A stretch of DNA of 64,000 bases from positions 62,001-126,000 of the forward strand of contig NZ_CWGJ01000006.1 in the NCBI RefSeq assembly GCF_900000175.1. The letters are read 5' to 3'. Positions 1-7,191 of the stretch are shown piece after piece. A program made the translations under genes and the position numbers. Within the stretch, counting starts at the first letter, position 1, and every line of letters begins with the position of its first letter. A model generated the notes under the pieces. That model was not told the DNA's origin, did not search any database, and worked only from the letters and a program-made list of their open reading frames with translations. Origin of the DNA: Estrella lausannensis (GTDB lineage: Bacteria > Chlamydiota > Chlamydiia > Chlamydiales > Criblamydiaceae).

Positions 1-645
1 GCCTCACCCCTCCTCTTCGAGTTGGGGTTGAAAACTCTCCGGCTTTAGAGACTGTCATCCTGCCAGTTCGGGCTGGCATAATTTCTATGTACAAGAGTAT
101 TCTTTAGTATGCAATTCTCTTTTTTTTACTATGATTGAAAATTAGAAAATTGACTATCCGGTAATGATTGGTTAGTTTGTTTAAAATTGCGTGGATTGTT
201 TTGTTTGAAAATCTTTTACAAAAATCAATTTTTTTTGTTAAAGTCGAGTGGAACCAATGGTTTTGGAATAAATTTACAAAAAACCTTGTTCATGGACGAA
301 CCGTAAATCCTGAGGAGCGTTTTCATTTTTCAACGCATTGATCAGATGCATCTCCGGGAGGTGTTCCTTAAAATGCGGAAAGGATCTGAAATATACCGAA
401 AGCCTGTCAAAATTTGGCACAAGGGCTTTGAGAGCTTTCTCTTTGCCAAGCCCAAGTTTTAAGAGTCTTTCAGTTTTTTGCTTGCCGAATTGTCCTATCA
501 GCCCCGAAAAAATTTTTGGAATCATATCCTGAAAATTTTTCCGGGCCTAATCGGCCAATTCAGCAGCAAAGCATACTGATGTGAGTTTTAGTACAAGTTC
601 TTAAGCCTATGAAAATTATCAATTTTCCAATTTACGGATTGCCTC
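1..645. other. Gene-poor stretch before pssA
   Basis: I see no convincing gene here. The first 100 bases contain a fragment of the terminal motif of repeat family A (AGAGACTGTC near 46-56) and a small hairpin (TGCCAG/CTGGCA around 60-80). An 83-codon minus-strand reading frame at 274-525 is largely made of dispersed-repeat sequence, so I do not call it a gene. Bases 120-250 are AT-rich and could hold promoter elements for pssA, but I could not pick a convincing -35/-10 pair. Confidence 0.6.
392..600. repeat. Repeat B unit followed by repeat A copy 1
   Basis: Bases 392-475 match repeat family B: ATACCGAAAG, then a CAAAATTTGG-like core, then GCTTTGAGA. Bases 475-600 match the palindromic repeat family A, with arms around GCCGAATTG and GGCCAATTCAGCA and a centre rich in AAAATTTTT. 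The end reads GTTTTAGTACAAGTTCTTAAG, close to the ends of the other family A copies. The two families abut here. Confidence 0.7.
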
Positions 646-1488
646 ATGAGAAATATTTCCCTGCTTCCTAATATCATCACTGCCTTTGGACTTGCCTGCG
701 GACTTTTTGTCATTTTTAAGATGAGTATGACGCCGATAGGTGGCGTGTCTGTCGACGTGTTGGTCGGTATTGCGGGGATATTGATCCTGTCCGCTTTCGC
801 GGATCTACTCGATGGAGCTATTGCCCGTGTCATGAAGGCAGAGAGTGAATTTGGCGGGCTTTTTGACTCGCTTGCCGATGCGATCTCTTTTGGTGTGGCT
901 CCTGCTGTCGTTGTACTTAAAACTCTTTCAGTGGAACCGGGAACATCTTACTCATTTTTGATCACCTTTGCAGCGATGGTCTTTACCGTGTGTGGAGTGT
1001 TGAGACTGATCCGGTTTAACATCAACAAAAACACGATTCAGCACGACGATGAGCTTTTGGCAGCTGCCAAGAAAAACTTCACCGGACTTCCCATACCGGC
1101 AGCCTGCGGCGCTTGCATCTCGGCAAATCTATATCTTGCTAAGTGGAGCTCCCTTGAACCGGAAATTTTTACCAAGGAAGCAACCATCTGGGTGATGGTC
1201 TTTGTACTTACGTTTTTAGGCTATATGATGATCAGCCGCTTTCGCTTCCCCAGCTTAAAGTCGCTGCACATCAAGGTGGCTTCTTTCAAGATTGTATTTC
1301 TATCCATCCTGCTGACACTTTTGCTCTTTTTCGGCATACTGCATGACTTTCCGCTGACATTTTTCGCCGTGTCGTGGCTCTATCTGGTCGTGTCGCTGAT
1401 TCTTTATCTGGCACGCCTGATCGCCGGAAAACGCGCTAAAACGCTCGAAGACTTCGAACCGGCTCCGGAAGAGGAGGACGTGGTATAA
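646..1488 (+). CDS. pssA: CDP-diacylglycerol--serine O-phosphatidyltransferase
   Basis: This membrane enzyme makes phosphatidylserine from CDP-diacylglycerol and serine, the first step toward phosphatidylethanolamine. The CDP-alcohol phosphatidyltransferase signature is intact at about residues 56-85: DGAIARVMK, then GGLFDSLAD, then SFG, with the metal-binding aspartates in place. The N-terminus (MRNISLLPNIITAFGL) is typical of bacterial PssA. Several hydrophobic helices follow, and the last 25 residues are acidic. The length of 280 residues is normal for the longer bacterial form. No clear Shine-Dalgarno precedes the ATG, but the family N-terminus supports this start. The stop codon directly abuts the stop of the convergent lexA-like gene. 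Confidence 0.93.
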   Translation: MRNISLLPNIITAFGLACGLFVIFKMSMTPIGGVSVDVLVGIAGILILSAFADLLDGAIARVMKAESEFGGLFDSLADAISFGVAPAVVVLKTLSVEPGTSYSFLITFAAMVFTVCGVLRLIRFNINKNTIQHDDELLAAAKKNFTGLPIPAACGACISANLYLAKWSSLEPEIFTKEATIWVMVFVLTFLGYMMISRFRFPSLKSLHIKVASFKIVFLSILLTLLLFFGILHDFPLTFFAVSWLYLVVSLILYLARLIAGKRAKTLEDFEPAPEEEDVV

Positions 1489-2091
1489 TCAATACTGCCT
1501 GATGAGGGCAGTGATGATTCCCTGGACTTGCAGCTCTTCCTCTTTAAAGAAGAGGGGGGCTGCCTCTCTTTTCTTGCTCTGGAGCAAGATCAGGTCCCCA
1601 TCGCGGTGGAACTTTCTTATATAAACGACATTGTCGACGTAGGCAAAGACGGTGTCGCCGTCTTCTGCCACCACTCCGGCTTGGACGACGATGAAATCGC
1701 CCTCCGCTATGAGCTCGTCTCTAAGCTCTTCGCCCTTGGCCAAGAATAGATAGGCAGATGCCTCTTCCAGCACGAATGAACGCGGCACCGGGCAGCTTAA
1801 GTTCTCGTTATACATCTTAGGCGCTTTACCCTGTTGGATTTCACCGATGATCGGCAGGTTTAGCAGATCGCCCCGGACCTCCTTTTTTTCCCTGACCGCC
1901 AAAGCGCTATAGCGGCTTTCCTCAAGATACCCCTTCTTCTTCAGGGCATGGATGTAGCTATAGACGGTTCCCAAAGAGGAAAATCCAAACCGGGCCGAGA
2001 TATCCCGGAACGTCGGGGCAGTCCCGGTTTTTTTGACGGTCTCGTCGATAAAGTCAAAAATTTGTTTTTGCTTTTCCGTCAGACTGGGCAA
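1489..2091 (-). CDS. LexA-family repressor lacking self-cleavage residues
   Basis: This is a LexA homologue of 200 residues when started at TTG 2091, which has AGGAAG five bases upstream. A longer frame from 2139 overlaps the upstream gene by 61 bp and adds residues not found in LexA. The N-terminal winged helix (LTEKQKQIFDFIDETVKKTG, then APTFRDISARFGF) fits LexA helix 1 and the recognition region. The C-terminal half aligns end to end with the S24 peptidase domain of E. coli LexA, but the key residues are gone. The Ala-Gly cleavage bond is Gln87-Gly88, the nucleophile Ser119 position is Glu122 (KGEELRDE), and the general-base Lys156 position is Arg159 (YIRKF). It should bind DNA but not self-cleave. 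It overlaps the PAP2 gene by 13 bp, so the two are likely cotranscribed. The target genes are unknown. Confidence 0.85.
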   Translation of the reverse strand: MPSLTEKQKQIFDFIDETVKKTGTAPTFRDISARFGFSSLGTVYSYIHALKKKGYLEESRYSALAVREKKEVRGDLLNLPIIGEIQQGKAPKMYNENLSCPVPRSFVLEEASAYLFLAKGEELRDELIAEGDFIVVQAGVVAEDGDTVFAYVDNVVYIRKFHRDGDLILLQSKKREAAPLFFKEEELQVQGIITALIRQY

Positions 2092-2807
2092 GGGTGCTTC
2101 CTGAAAAGATAATGATCCAAAAGTGCAGCCGTCAGCCACATGATAGCCAAAGAGACCAGCGTGTCAGAGAGGAAGTGCCCTCCTACGGCAATCCTTGAAA
2201 GACTAAGGAAAAACCCCAGAATCAAAGCCAATCCTAGAGCCAAGGCCGCGAGGCTCTTCTTTTCGTGCCGTCTAAAGGCAAACATCAGCGCGAAGAAGAA
2301 AAATCCCATAGTGCAATGGCCGCAGGGAAAGGAACGGAGCACCTCTTTGCTGCCGGCGCTCGCCGGAAGATCTTCGTCGGGTATAGCTTTTGTTGTACCG
2401 CTGAAATGGGGAACATAGAAGGGAACAAAAGGGTAGGGACCGCCGAAAAGGACCGTTTGCCGCGGGCGCGGCCGGCTCCAATGGTCTTTCAACAGGCCGT
2501 GGACAATCAGGCCCGATCCGAGGGTCAAAGTCAGTACAACTAAGATTAGGGCTTTTCGGAACCTGATGAGAGAGGCAACGAACAGGGAGACGGCAAGAAG
2601 GGCCAAAGCGGCGACTGCAGTGAGAAGCGCAGGCAGTGTTCCCCAGTTGTAGAAAAAATCCCAAAGCGGAATTGATGAGAAGTGACCGCTTTCCGGGTTA
2701 AAAAAATAGGAGCTCGCAGCAATATCTAGCTGGACAGAGAAAGGCGCGAAGAGAGCAAGTAAAAAGACCGGAAGATAAAATCGCATAAGATGAAATGAGC
2801 GTCGCAC
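2079..2807 (-). CDS. PAP2-family membrane phosphatase (lipid phosphatase)
   Basis: This is a 242-residue integral membrane protein of the PAP2 superfamily. The three catalytic motifs are visible: KDHWSRPRP (motif 1), SFPCGH (motif 2, with Cys in place of the usual Ser of PSGH) and SRIAVGGHFLSD (motif 3, with the nucleophile His and partner Asp). Roughly six hydrophobic segments surround them, placing the active site on the periplasmic face. Related enzymes remove phosphates from lipid A, undecaprenyl diphosphate or phosphatidate. The substrate cannot be read from sequence, although the KxxxSRPRP/GGHFLSD pattern is close to LpxE-like proteins. It is the first gene of a pair with the LexA-like repressor, which overlaps its 3' end. 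Confidence 0.85.
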   Translation of the reverse strand: MRRSFHLMRFYLPVFLLALFAPFSVQLDIAASSYFFNPESGHFSSIPLWDFFYNWGTLPALLTAVAALALLAVSLFVASLIRFRKALILVVLTLTLGSGLIVHGLLKDHWSRPRPRQTVLFGGPYPFVPFYVPHFSGTTKAIPDEDLPASAGSKEVLRSFPCGHCTMGFFFFALMFAFRRHEKKSLAALALGLALILGFFLSLSRIAVGGHFLSDTLVSLAIMWLTAALLDHYLFRKHPCPV

Positions 2808-2875
2808 TTTGTTTATTGCTATATCATCGTTTTCTTTGAGTTTAAAGACAAGAACGTATCAGAAGGATTATCTTA

Positions 2876-2965
2876 GAGGCTGTCCGCAAATTGAAAGTGT
2901 CTCAAAATTTGGTTTTTCGCAAAGCAAAATCCCTCGCGATTGAAAGAGGGTATGCCTAAGGGAAA
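2876..2965. repeat. Mixed repeat A end plus repeat B unit
   Basis: The stretch begins with TTAGAGGCTGTCCGCAAA, the terminal motif of family A, and runs directly into GAAAGTGTCTCAAAATTTGG and the GCAAAGC/GAAAGAGG part of family B. It lies between the divergent PAP2 and rmuC genes. The 60-codon reading frame at 2868-3050 on the minus strand derives mostly from this repeat. Confidence 0.65.
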
Positions 2966-3074
2966 AAGGGTGCTTCGTGAATGAAGTAAAATTAATATTT
3001 ACAAACAGATCCTTGTCAAGCCTCTTGCTGAAATTATTGACCCTCTTCATAATTGCCCCTTTCAGAGGTTTTTC

Positions 3075-4595
3075 ATGTCTTCTTTCCTGTTGATCGCGCT
3101 GGCTGCCGCTAGCTTAGTCGCTCTCTACTTCATATTTCAAAAACGCGGGGAATTAGCCCTTTTGCAAAGAGATATCGGCTATCTGAAGGATAGGCTCGAA
3201 AGCGAGGAAGAGGCGCTGCGAGAGGCTAAGCGGGAGAACCTTTCCCTAAGAGAGGCTATGGATGAACTTCTCTTACGCAAAGCGTGCCTGGAAGAAAGAG
3301 TGAGGGCTGCGGGATTGCTTGAAGAGGAGTTGAAAGAGCTTCGGCAAGAGGCAAAAGAACTTGCAAGCGAGCTTTCGGCCACCAAAAAGGCGCTTGAAGA
3401 CGAAAAATCTTTCAATATTGAAAAGCTGAAGATCATCGAAGAGGCGAAATCCAACTTAAAAGAGAGCTTTCAGTCGCTTTCTCAGGAAGCGCTGAAACTG
3501 AGCAGCGAAAGTTTTCTTCAGCTTGCCGAAGCGCGCTTTGAAAAAATGCAGGAAACGGCTAAGGGTGCCCTTCAAGCCAAAGAACAGGCCATTTTCGAGC
3601 TCGTCAAACCGATCAAAGAGTCGTTGAAAGAGGTGGACGGCACCGTCAAGGAGATGGAAAAATCCCGCGTTTCGGCATACGCCTCCCTCACAGAACAGGT
3701 GAAGCACCTTCTAGATGCCCAGAGAAAGCTGGAGTCGGAGACAGCGAGCTTGGTGCACTCCCTCAGAATTCCGGCCGCGAGGGGCAACTGGGGAGAGATT
3801 CAGCTGCGTCGGGTAGTCGAAATGGCCGGCATGATGGAATATTGCGATTTTGTCGAGCAGGAAACGGTGGTTTCGGACGGAAACCGCATGCGGCCTGATA
3901 TGCTGGTTAAGCTTCCGAGCGATAAGATCGTGATCATCGACTCCAAAGCCCCGCTCCAGGCTTTCCTAGAGTCTCAGGAGGCTAAAACAGAAGAGGAGAG
4001 GGAAGAGAAGCTCAAAGCCCACGCCAAGCAGGTAAAAAGCCGCATTTCGCAGCTCTCCTCGAAAAGCTACTGGGAGCAATTTGATAAAACACCGGAATTT
4101 GTCGTCCTTTTCCTTCCGGGAGAGACCTTCTTCAGCACCGCTCTCCGGGTAGATCCAGGGCTTATAGAGCAGGCGCTTCAAGAAAAGGTAATATTAGCCT
4201 CACCCACCACTTTGATCGCCCTTTTGAAAGCGATTGCCTACGGTTGGAGCCAGGAAAAGGTGGCCAAAAACGCCGAAGAGATCGCGCGGCTTGGCGGCGA
4301 GATGCTCTATCGCTTCAATACAGTGCTCAATCATTTTGACTCGATCAGGAAGGGACTGGAAACTGCCGTTCAGGCTTATAATAGCACCGTAGGCTCGTTC
4401 GAGCAGAGGCTCCTGCCACAGGCGCGCCGGTTTCATGAACTGGCTCCAAGCCAGGCGCCGGCCGTTACCGAGATAAAGCCCGTTGAAAAGCATCCACGTG
4501 AAGTGCTTATCAGGGCAATCGAGGTAGGACAGGAGTCAGAGGTAAAGCCGATTGAGCCGGCAGCTTTCCTCGTGAATGATCATGGGGCGGGCTAG
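3075..4595 (+). CDS. rmuC: DNA recombination protein RmuC
   Basis: RmuC family members are membrane-anchored or cytoplasmic proteins with a nuclease-like fold that limit inversion and recombination at repeats. The protein has an N-terminal hydrophobic segment (residues 1-21), a long coiled coil (about 30-200), then the conserved RmuC domain. That domain carries the signature RGNWGEIQLRRVVEMAGM near residue 236 and MRPDMLVKLP, IIDSKAPL and VVLFLPGE downstream. The length of 506 residues is normal. The Shine-Dalgarno AGAGG lies six bases before the ATG. It is transcribed alone, and the next gene is convergent. Confidence 0.95.
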   Translation: MSSFLLIALAAASLVALYFIFQKRGELALLQRDIGYLKDRLESEEEALREAKRENLSLREAMDELLLRKACLEERVRAAGLLEEELKELRQEAKELASELSATKKALEDEKSFNIEKLKIIEEAKSNLKESFQSLSQEALKLSSESFLQLAEARFEKMQETAKGALQAKEQAIFELVKPIKESLKEVDGTVKEMEKSRVSAYASLTEQVKHLLDAQRKLESETASLVHSLRIPAARGNWGEIQLRRVVEMAGMMEYCDFVEQETVVSDGNRMRPDMLVKLPSDKIVIIDSKAPLQAFLESQEAKTEEEREEKLKAHAKQVKSRISQLSSKSYWEQFDKTPEFVVLFLPGETFFSTALRVDPGLIEQALQEKVILASPTTLIALLKAIAYGWSQEKVAKNAEEIARLGGEMLYRFNTVLNHFDSIRKGLETAVQAYNSTVGSFEQRLLPQARRFHELAPSQAPAVTEIKPVEKHPREVLIRAIEVGQESEVKPIEPAAFLVNDHGAG

Positions 4596-4604
4596 TACCC
4601 CACC

Positions 4605-5000
4605 TTATAGAAGGCTGTATCCGTTTCTGGAGGTGCGCTTGCCCTTATTTTCTCCCTCGTAGAGAGTCTCCCCAAAAGAGGCGGTCTTATAGGTCAAAGG
4701 GGTATATCTTGTCATTTTTTCAAGTTTGATCCTCAACCGGGTCGCTCCTGATGGAATACCTTGCGCTATCCTGATGCCGTTTTGGGAGAGCAGTTTGATG
4801 AGCTCTTCCAATTGGTATTTATCGATAGTGAGGCTGTCTTGGCCATTCCACCATCCAATCTTGTGTTTGCCTTCGAATAGAAGATCCGCAGAGACGATCA
4901 GTCCTCCTTTGCTTTCGATCTGATCGATTGCGGATGCGATCAGGTCGTGGCTGAGCGTCGCAAACTGAAGCCCGTCGATTGCAGAGATATTGAGTGCCAT
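4605..5000 (-). CDS. Small hypothetical protein
   Basis: I do not recognise this 131-residue protein. The gene is real by its near-perfect Shine-Dalgarno (AGGAGG, five bases before the ATG) and codon use like its neighbours. It has no signal peptide or membrane segment and ends in a basic tail (NKGKRTSRNGYSLL). The middle contains LLFEGKHKIGWWNGQDSLTI, suggesting a compact beta-rich fold. It is convergent with rmuC, ten bases apart, and has an intergenic repeat on its 5' side, so it is probably monocistronic. Confidence 0.7.
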   Translation of the reverse strand: MALNISAIDGLQFATLSHDLIASAIDQIESKGGLIVSADLLFEGKHKIGWWNGQDSLTIDKYQLEELIKLLSQNGIRIAQGIPSGATRLRIKLEKMTRYTPLTYKTASFGETLYEGENKGKRTSRNGYSLL

Positions 5001-5132
5001 AAAATCCTCCTGATGATTTTCACTCCCAGTCCTCTTAAAGATGTGATTTTCACGAAAGGGCGCGTGGTGGCGGGGATCATTTTTTCCTCTTTTGCCGGCC
5101 TCCTAATCCTTCCTGAAAATTGACAGAAACGG

Positions 5133-5250
5133 ATACGGAAATTGTCTCAAAATCCGGGATCTTGAGACACTTTCGGTACATACCGAAATTATCTCAAAAC
5201 TTGGCATGAGGGCTTTGAGAAAGCCAACCTTTGAGACACTTTCGGTATAG
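5133..5250. repeat. Two tandem repeat B units
   Basis: One unit runs from 5133 to 5177 (ATACGGAAATTGTCTCAAAA, then TTGAGACACTTTCGGTA). A second runs from 5179 to 5250 (TACCGAAATTATCTCAAAAC, GGGCTTTGAGAAAGCC, TTTGAGACACTTTCGGTATAG). Each is an inverted repeat whose arms are TACCGAAAxTxTCTCAAAA and its complement. This is the clearest place to see the palindromic nature of family B. Confidence 0.8.
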
Positions 5251-5335
5251 TAGTAAAGCATACTGACTGGTAGTTACGGGTAGTCTCTTAAACAAAGAGG
5301 AATTGCCGGGAAAAGTCAAATGTTATTCGAAATGC

Positions 5336-5364
5336 TTGAAAACAAATAATCTATTGTTTAAAAT
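5336..5364 (+). promoter_or_regulatory. Sigma-70-type promoter of the brnQ leader
   Basis: The -35 element TTGAAA (5336-5341) and the -10 element TAAAAT (5359-5364) are separated by exactly 17 bases. Transcription should start near 5371. That places the leader-peptide ATG (5394) about 23 bases into the transcript and the brnQ ATG about 260 bases in. Confidence 0.65.
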
Positions 5365-5393
5365 GGTTCTGTCTTTAAATTGTTACGGAAAGT

Positions 5394-5492
5394 ATGGATC
5401 ATTTTGATCACCTCACATCCGTTGTAGTAACCGGTCAGCTTCTGTCTCAGAAAGCTGTGGTCGTCGTCGTGCGCCTCGCGCGCAAATCATAA
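5394..5492 (+). CDS. Valine-rich leader peptide upstream of brnQ
   Basis: This is a 32-codon open reading frame inside the brnQ 5' leader. It begins MDHFDHLTSVVVTGQLL and continues SQKAVVVVVRLARKS before TAA. It contains eight valines, five of them consecutive, plus several leucines. The shape is that of the ilvB operon leader IvbL of E. coli, which also carries a Val run followed by Arg and more aliphatic residues. A small stem (TGCGC/GCGCA, 5470-5484) lies within the end of the coding region. A longer imperfect hairpin with arms CCGTCAGAA and TTCTGAGGACGG spans 5518-5555. I do not see a clean U-run terminator, so attenuation versus translational control stays open. The role is inferred: stalling at valine codons when branched-chain aminoacyl-tRNA is scarce would tune the transporter. 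Confidence 0.6.
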   Translation: MDHFDHLTSVVVTGQLLSQKAVVVVVRLARKS

Positions 5493-5631
5493 CCCCCTGT
5501 CCACATCCCATTTTTAACCGTCAGAAAAAGCCCAAGAGAGCTCTTCTGAGGACGGAACCGATTATATAACTTTTACTCCTCTCCTGAGGCAACCGGGGGA
5601 TTTTAGTATTAAACTTCATTTTAGGACGACC

Positions 5632-6774
5632 ATGAAGACCCAATCATTTTTTCAGACCATCGCGACCGGGTTTGCGATGTTTTCGATGTTTTTCGGTGCC
5701 GGCAACGCTATTTTTCCCCTGGCTCTCGGTTATGAAGTTCAGGGAGGGGCCGCATTTGCCATTGGCGGGCTTCTAATCAGCGCGGTACTGCTTCCCTTTC
5801 TTGGCCTCGTTGGGGTCTATCGCTACCAGGGAGAAACTCAAAATTTTTTTGATACGCTAGGTAAAAAAGAGGGGTTAATTATCTCTTTTTTCATCTTGGG
5901 CGTGCTTGGCCCATGCGGTGCCATACCGCGGTGTATCGCTCTCTCCTATGCGACAATTAAGCCGCATTTACCCGATTTTATTGGGATAGCTCCCTTTTCT
6001 TTGATCTCCTGCATCCTCATTTTCCTTTTGACTCTGCCCAAAAAGAAATTTATTTCGATTATTGGTGCCTATTTAACGCCCATCCTCTTGCTGTCTTTGG
6101 CGGTTTTGATTGCCAAAGGCCTTTATCAGGGTGGACCGATGGAGATGAATGGAACGCGTTTTTCGTCATTTATGACGGGGTTAAAAGAGGGGTATGGGAC
6201 GATGGATCTGATCAGCTCTTTTTTCTTCGCGCCCGTCATCATTGGCGCTATCCGGAAAGAAGGCTGCCCTAATCAGGGACTTAAGCTGTTTTTAAGCTGC
6301 CTGATTGGTGCTATACTCCTTTCGCTGACCTATATCGGGTTTTGTCTGATCGCCGCCTTCTCGAAGGAGGGAATCGGCGCTGTCGGGCTCGAAGATCTCA
6401 TGCATTCGGTAGCGTATACCATTTTGGGAACGCAGGGCAGTTTTGTCCTCTGCTTGATCATCGCTCTTGCATGCCTTACCACAGCGGTAGCGATCTCCTT
6501 AGTATTCGCCGATTTTCTCACCAATACGCTTACCAAGGGAAAATTGCGCTACGAGACATCTCTTCTGATCACCTGCTTTGCGACATTCCTTTTTGCAACG
6601 CTTGAATTCAGCGGGATTCGCACGCTGTTAACTCCTCTGTTAGTAGCGCTCTATCCGGCGCTTTTCGTACTGACAGTTTTGAATATCTGCAAAAGCTTCG
6701 GGATGCAAATCGAGGTTAGAATTCCTTTTTACTGTGTATTGACGGTCAGTTCAATCTACAGCCTGTTGATGTAG
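5632..6774 (+). CDS. brnQ: Branched-chain amino acid:cation symporter BrnQ
   Basis: This protein imports leucine, isoleucine and valine across the inner membrane, which matters in chlamydiae because most cannot make these amino acids. The 380-residue protein begins with the family signature FSMFFGAGNAIFPLALGYEV at residues 16-36 and has about eleven to twelve hydrophobic segments. LGVLGPCGAIPRCIALSYATIK, TMDLISSFFFAPVIIGAI and the later LACLTTAVAISLVFADFL all match LIVCS family blocks. It is a little shorter than E. coli BrnQ (439). A Shine-Dalgarno AGGA sits eight bases before the ATG. It is probably regulated by the Val-rich leader 140 bases upstream. Confidence 0.93.
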   Translation: MKTQSFFQTIATGFAMFSMFFGAGNAIFPLALGYEVQGGAAFAIGGLLISAVLLPFLGLVGVYRYQGETQNFFDTLGKKEGLIISFFILGVLGPCGAIPRCIALSYATIKPHLPDFIGIAPFSLISCILIFLLTLPKKKFISIIGAYLTPILLLSLAVLIAKGLYQGGPMEMNGTRFSSFMTGLKEGYGTMDLISSFFFAPVIIGAIRKEGCPNQGLKLFLSCLIGAILLSLTYIGFCLIAAFSKEGIGAVGLEDLMHSVAYTILGTQGSFVLCLIIALACLTTAVAISLVFADFLTNTLTKGKLRYETSLLITCFATFLFATLEFSGIRTLLTPLLVALYPALFVLTVLNICKSFGMQIEVRIPFYCVLTVSSIYSLLM

Positions 6775-6786
6775 TGGAAAGCGCTC

Positions 6787-7191
6787 TTAGGGGACGGGAT
6801 TGTATTTGATCTCTTCCCCGTGAGGCAGGGTATAAGTCTTGTAGATCCACGGGTCGTCATTTTCGCGCATCAGACGGTCGCAGCCCATGATAAACCCCTG
6901 AAAGAAGCCATATTTTCGCATCGCCTCCAACGTATATTGGGAGCTGCTGGGATAAAAGTGGCTGCGCGGTCCGTCCGCCGGCGAGATGATGTCTTGGTGA
7001 AACTGGATGGCAGACTCGGCGAAGGCTCCGAAGAGGGGAGTTGGGCAGCTGCTTCTTTTACACTCGTTGCGCGGCGGGGCAGCCAGTTCGCTATCTTTAC
7101 CCCAAGGAAGCAGCTGCAGGCCCGCCCTTGAGTGGGCGGGTATCAACAGGATCAATAGCATCAAAAGCTGTGCGCGAAAAGCCCCAACCAT
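6787..7191 (-). CDS. Secreted YidD-like domain protein
   Basis: The 134-residue protein has an N-terminal signal peptide (about residues 1-23, with LLMLLILLIPAHSRAG and cleavage likely after SRA). A domain similar to YidD follows: FHQDIISPADGPRSHFYPSSSQYTLEAMRKYGF. Canonical YidD has FYQxxISP, CRFxPSCSxYA and HG at these positions; here both cysteines are replaced by serine (RSHFYPSSS). A second, canonical YidD is encoded at 42.2 kb. The start codon directly follows the stop of the upstream lipoprotein gene (TAGATG), so translation is coupled. With a signal peptide it should act in the periplasm rather than at the cytoplasmic side of the YidC/Sec site. The function is unknown. Confidence 0.7.
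   Translation of the reverse strand: MVGAFRAQLLMLLILLIPAHSRAGLQLLPWGKDSELAAPPRNECKRSSCPTPLFGAFAESAIQFHQDIISPADGPRSHFYPSSSQYTLEAMRKYGFFQGFIMGCDRLMRENDDPWIYKTYTLPHGEEIKYNPVP

Noticed and set aside
392-450. Possible sigma-54 promoter (TTGGCAC ... GCTTTG)
   Set aside because: The same string recurs in other repeat B units and the -12 element lacks the required GC.
274-525. 83-codon minus-strand ORF
   Set aside because: Most of it lies in repeat families A and B (IPKIFSGLIGQFGKQ is the translated palindrome), and it has no Shine-Dalgarno.
2868-3050. 60-codon minus-strand ORF upstream of rmuC
   Set aside because: C-terminal half is repeat B sequence; no family match.
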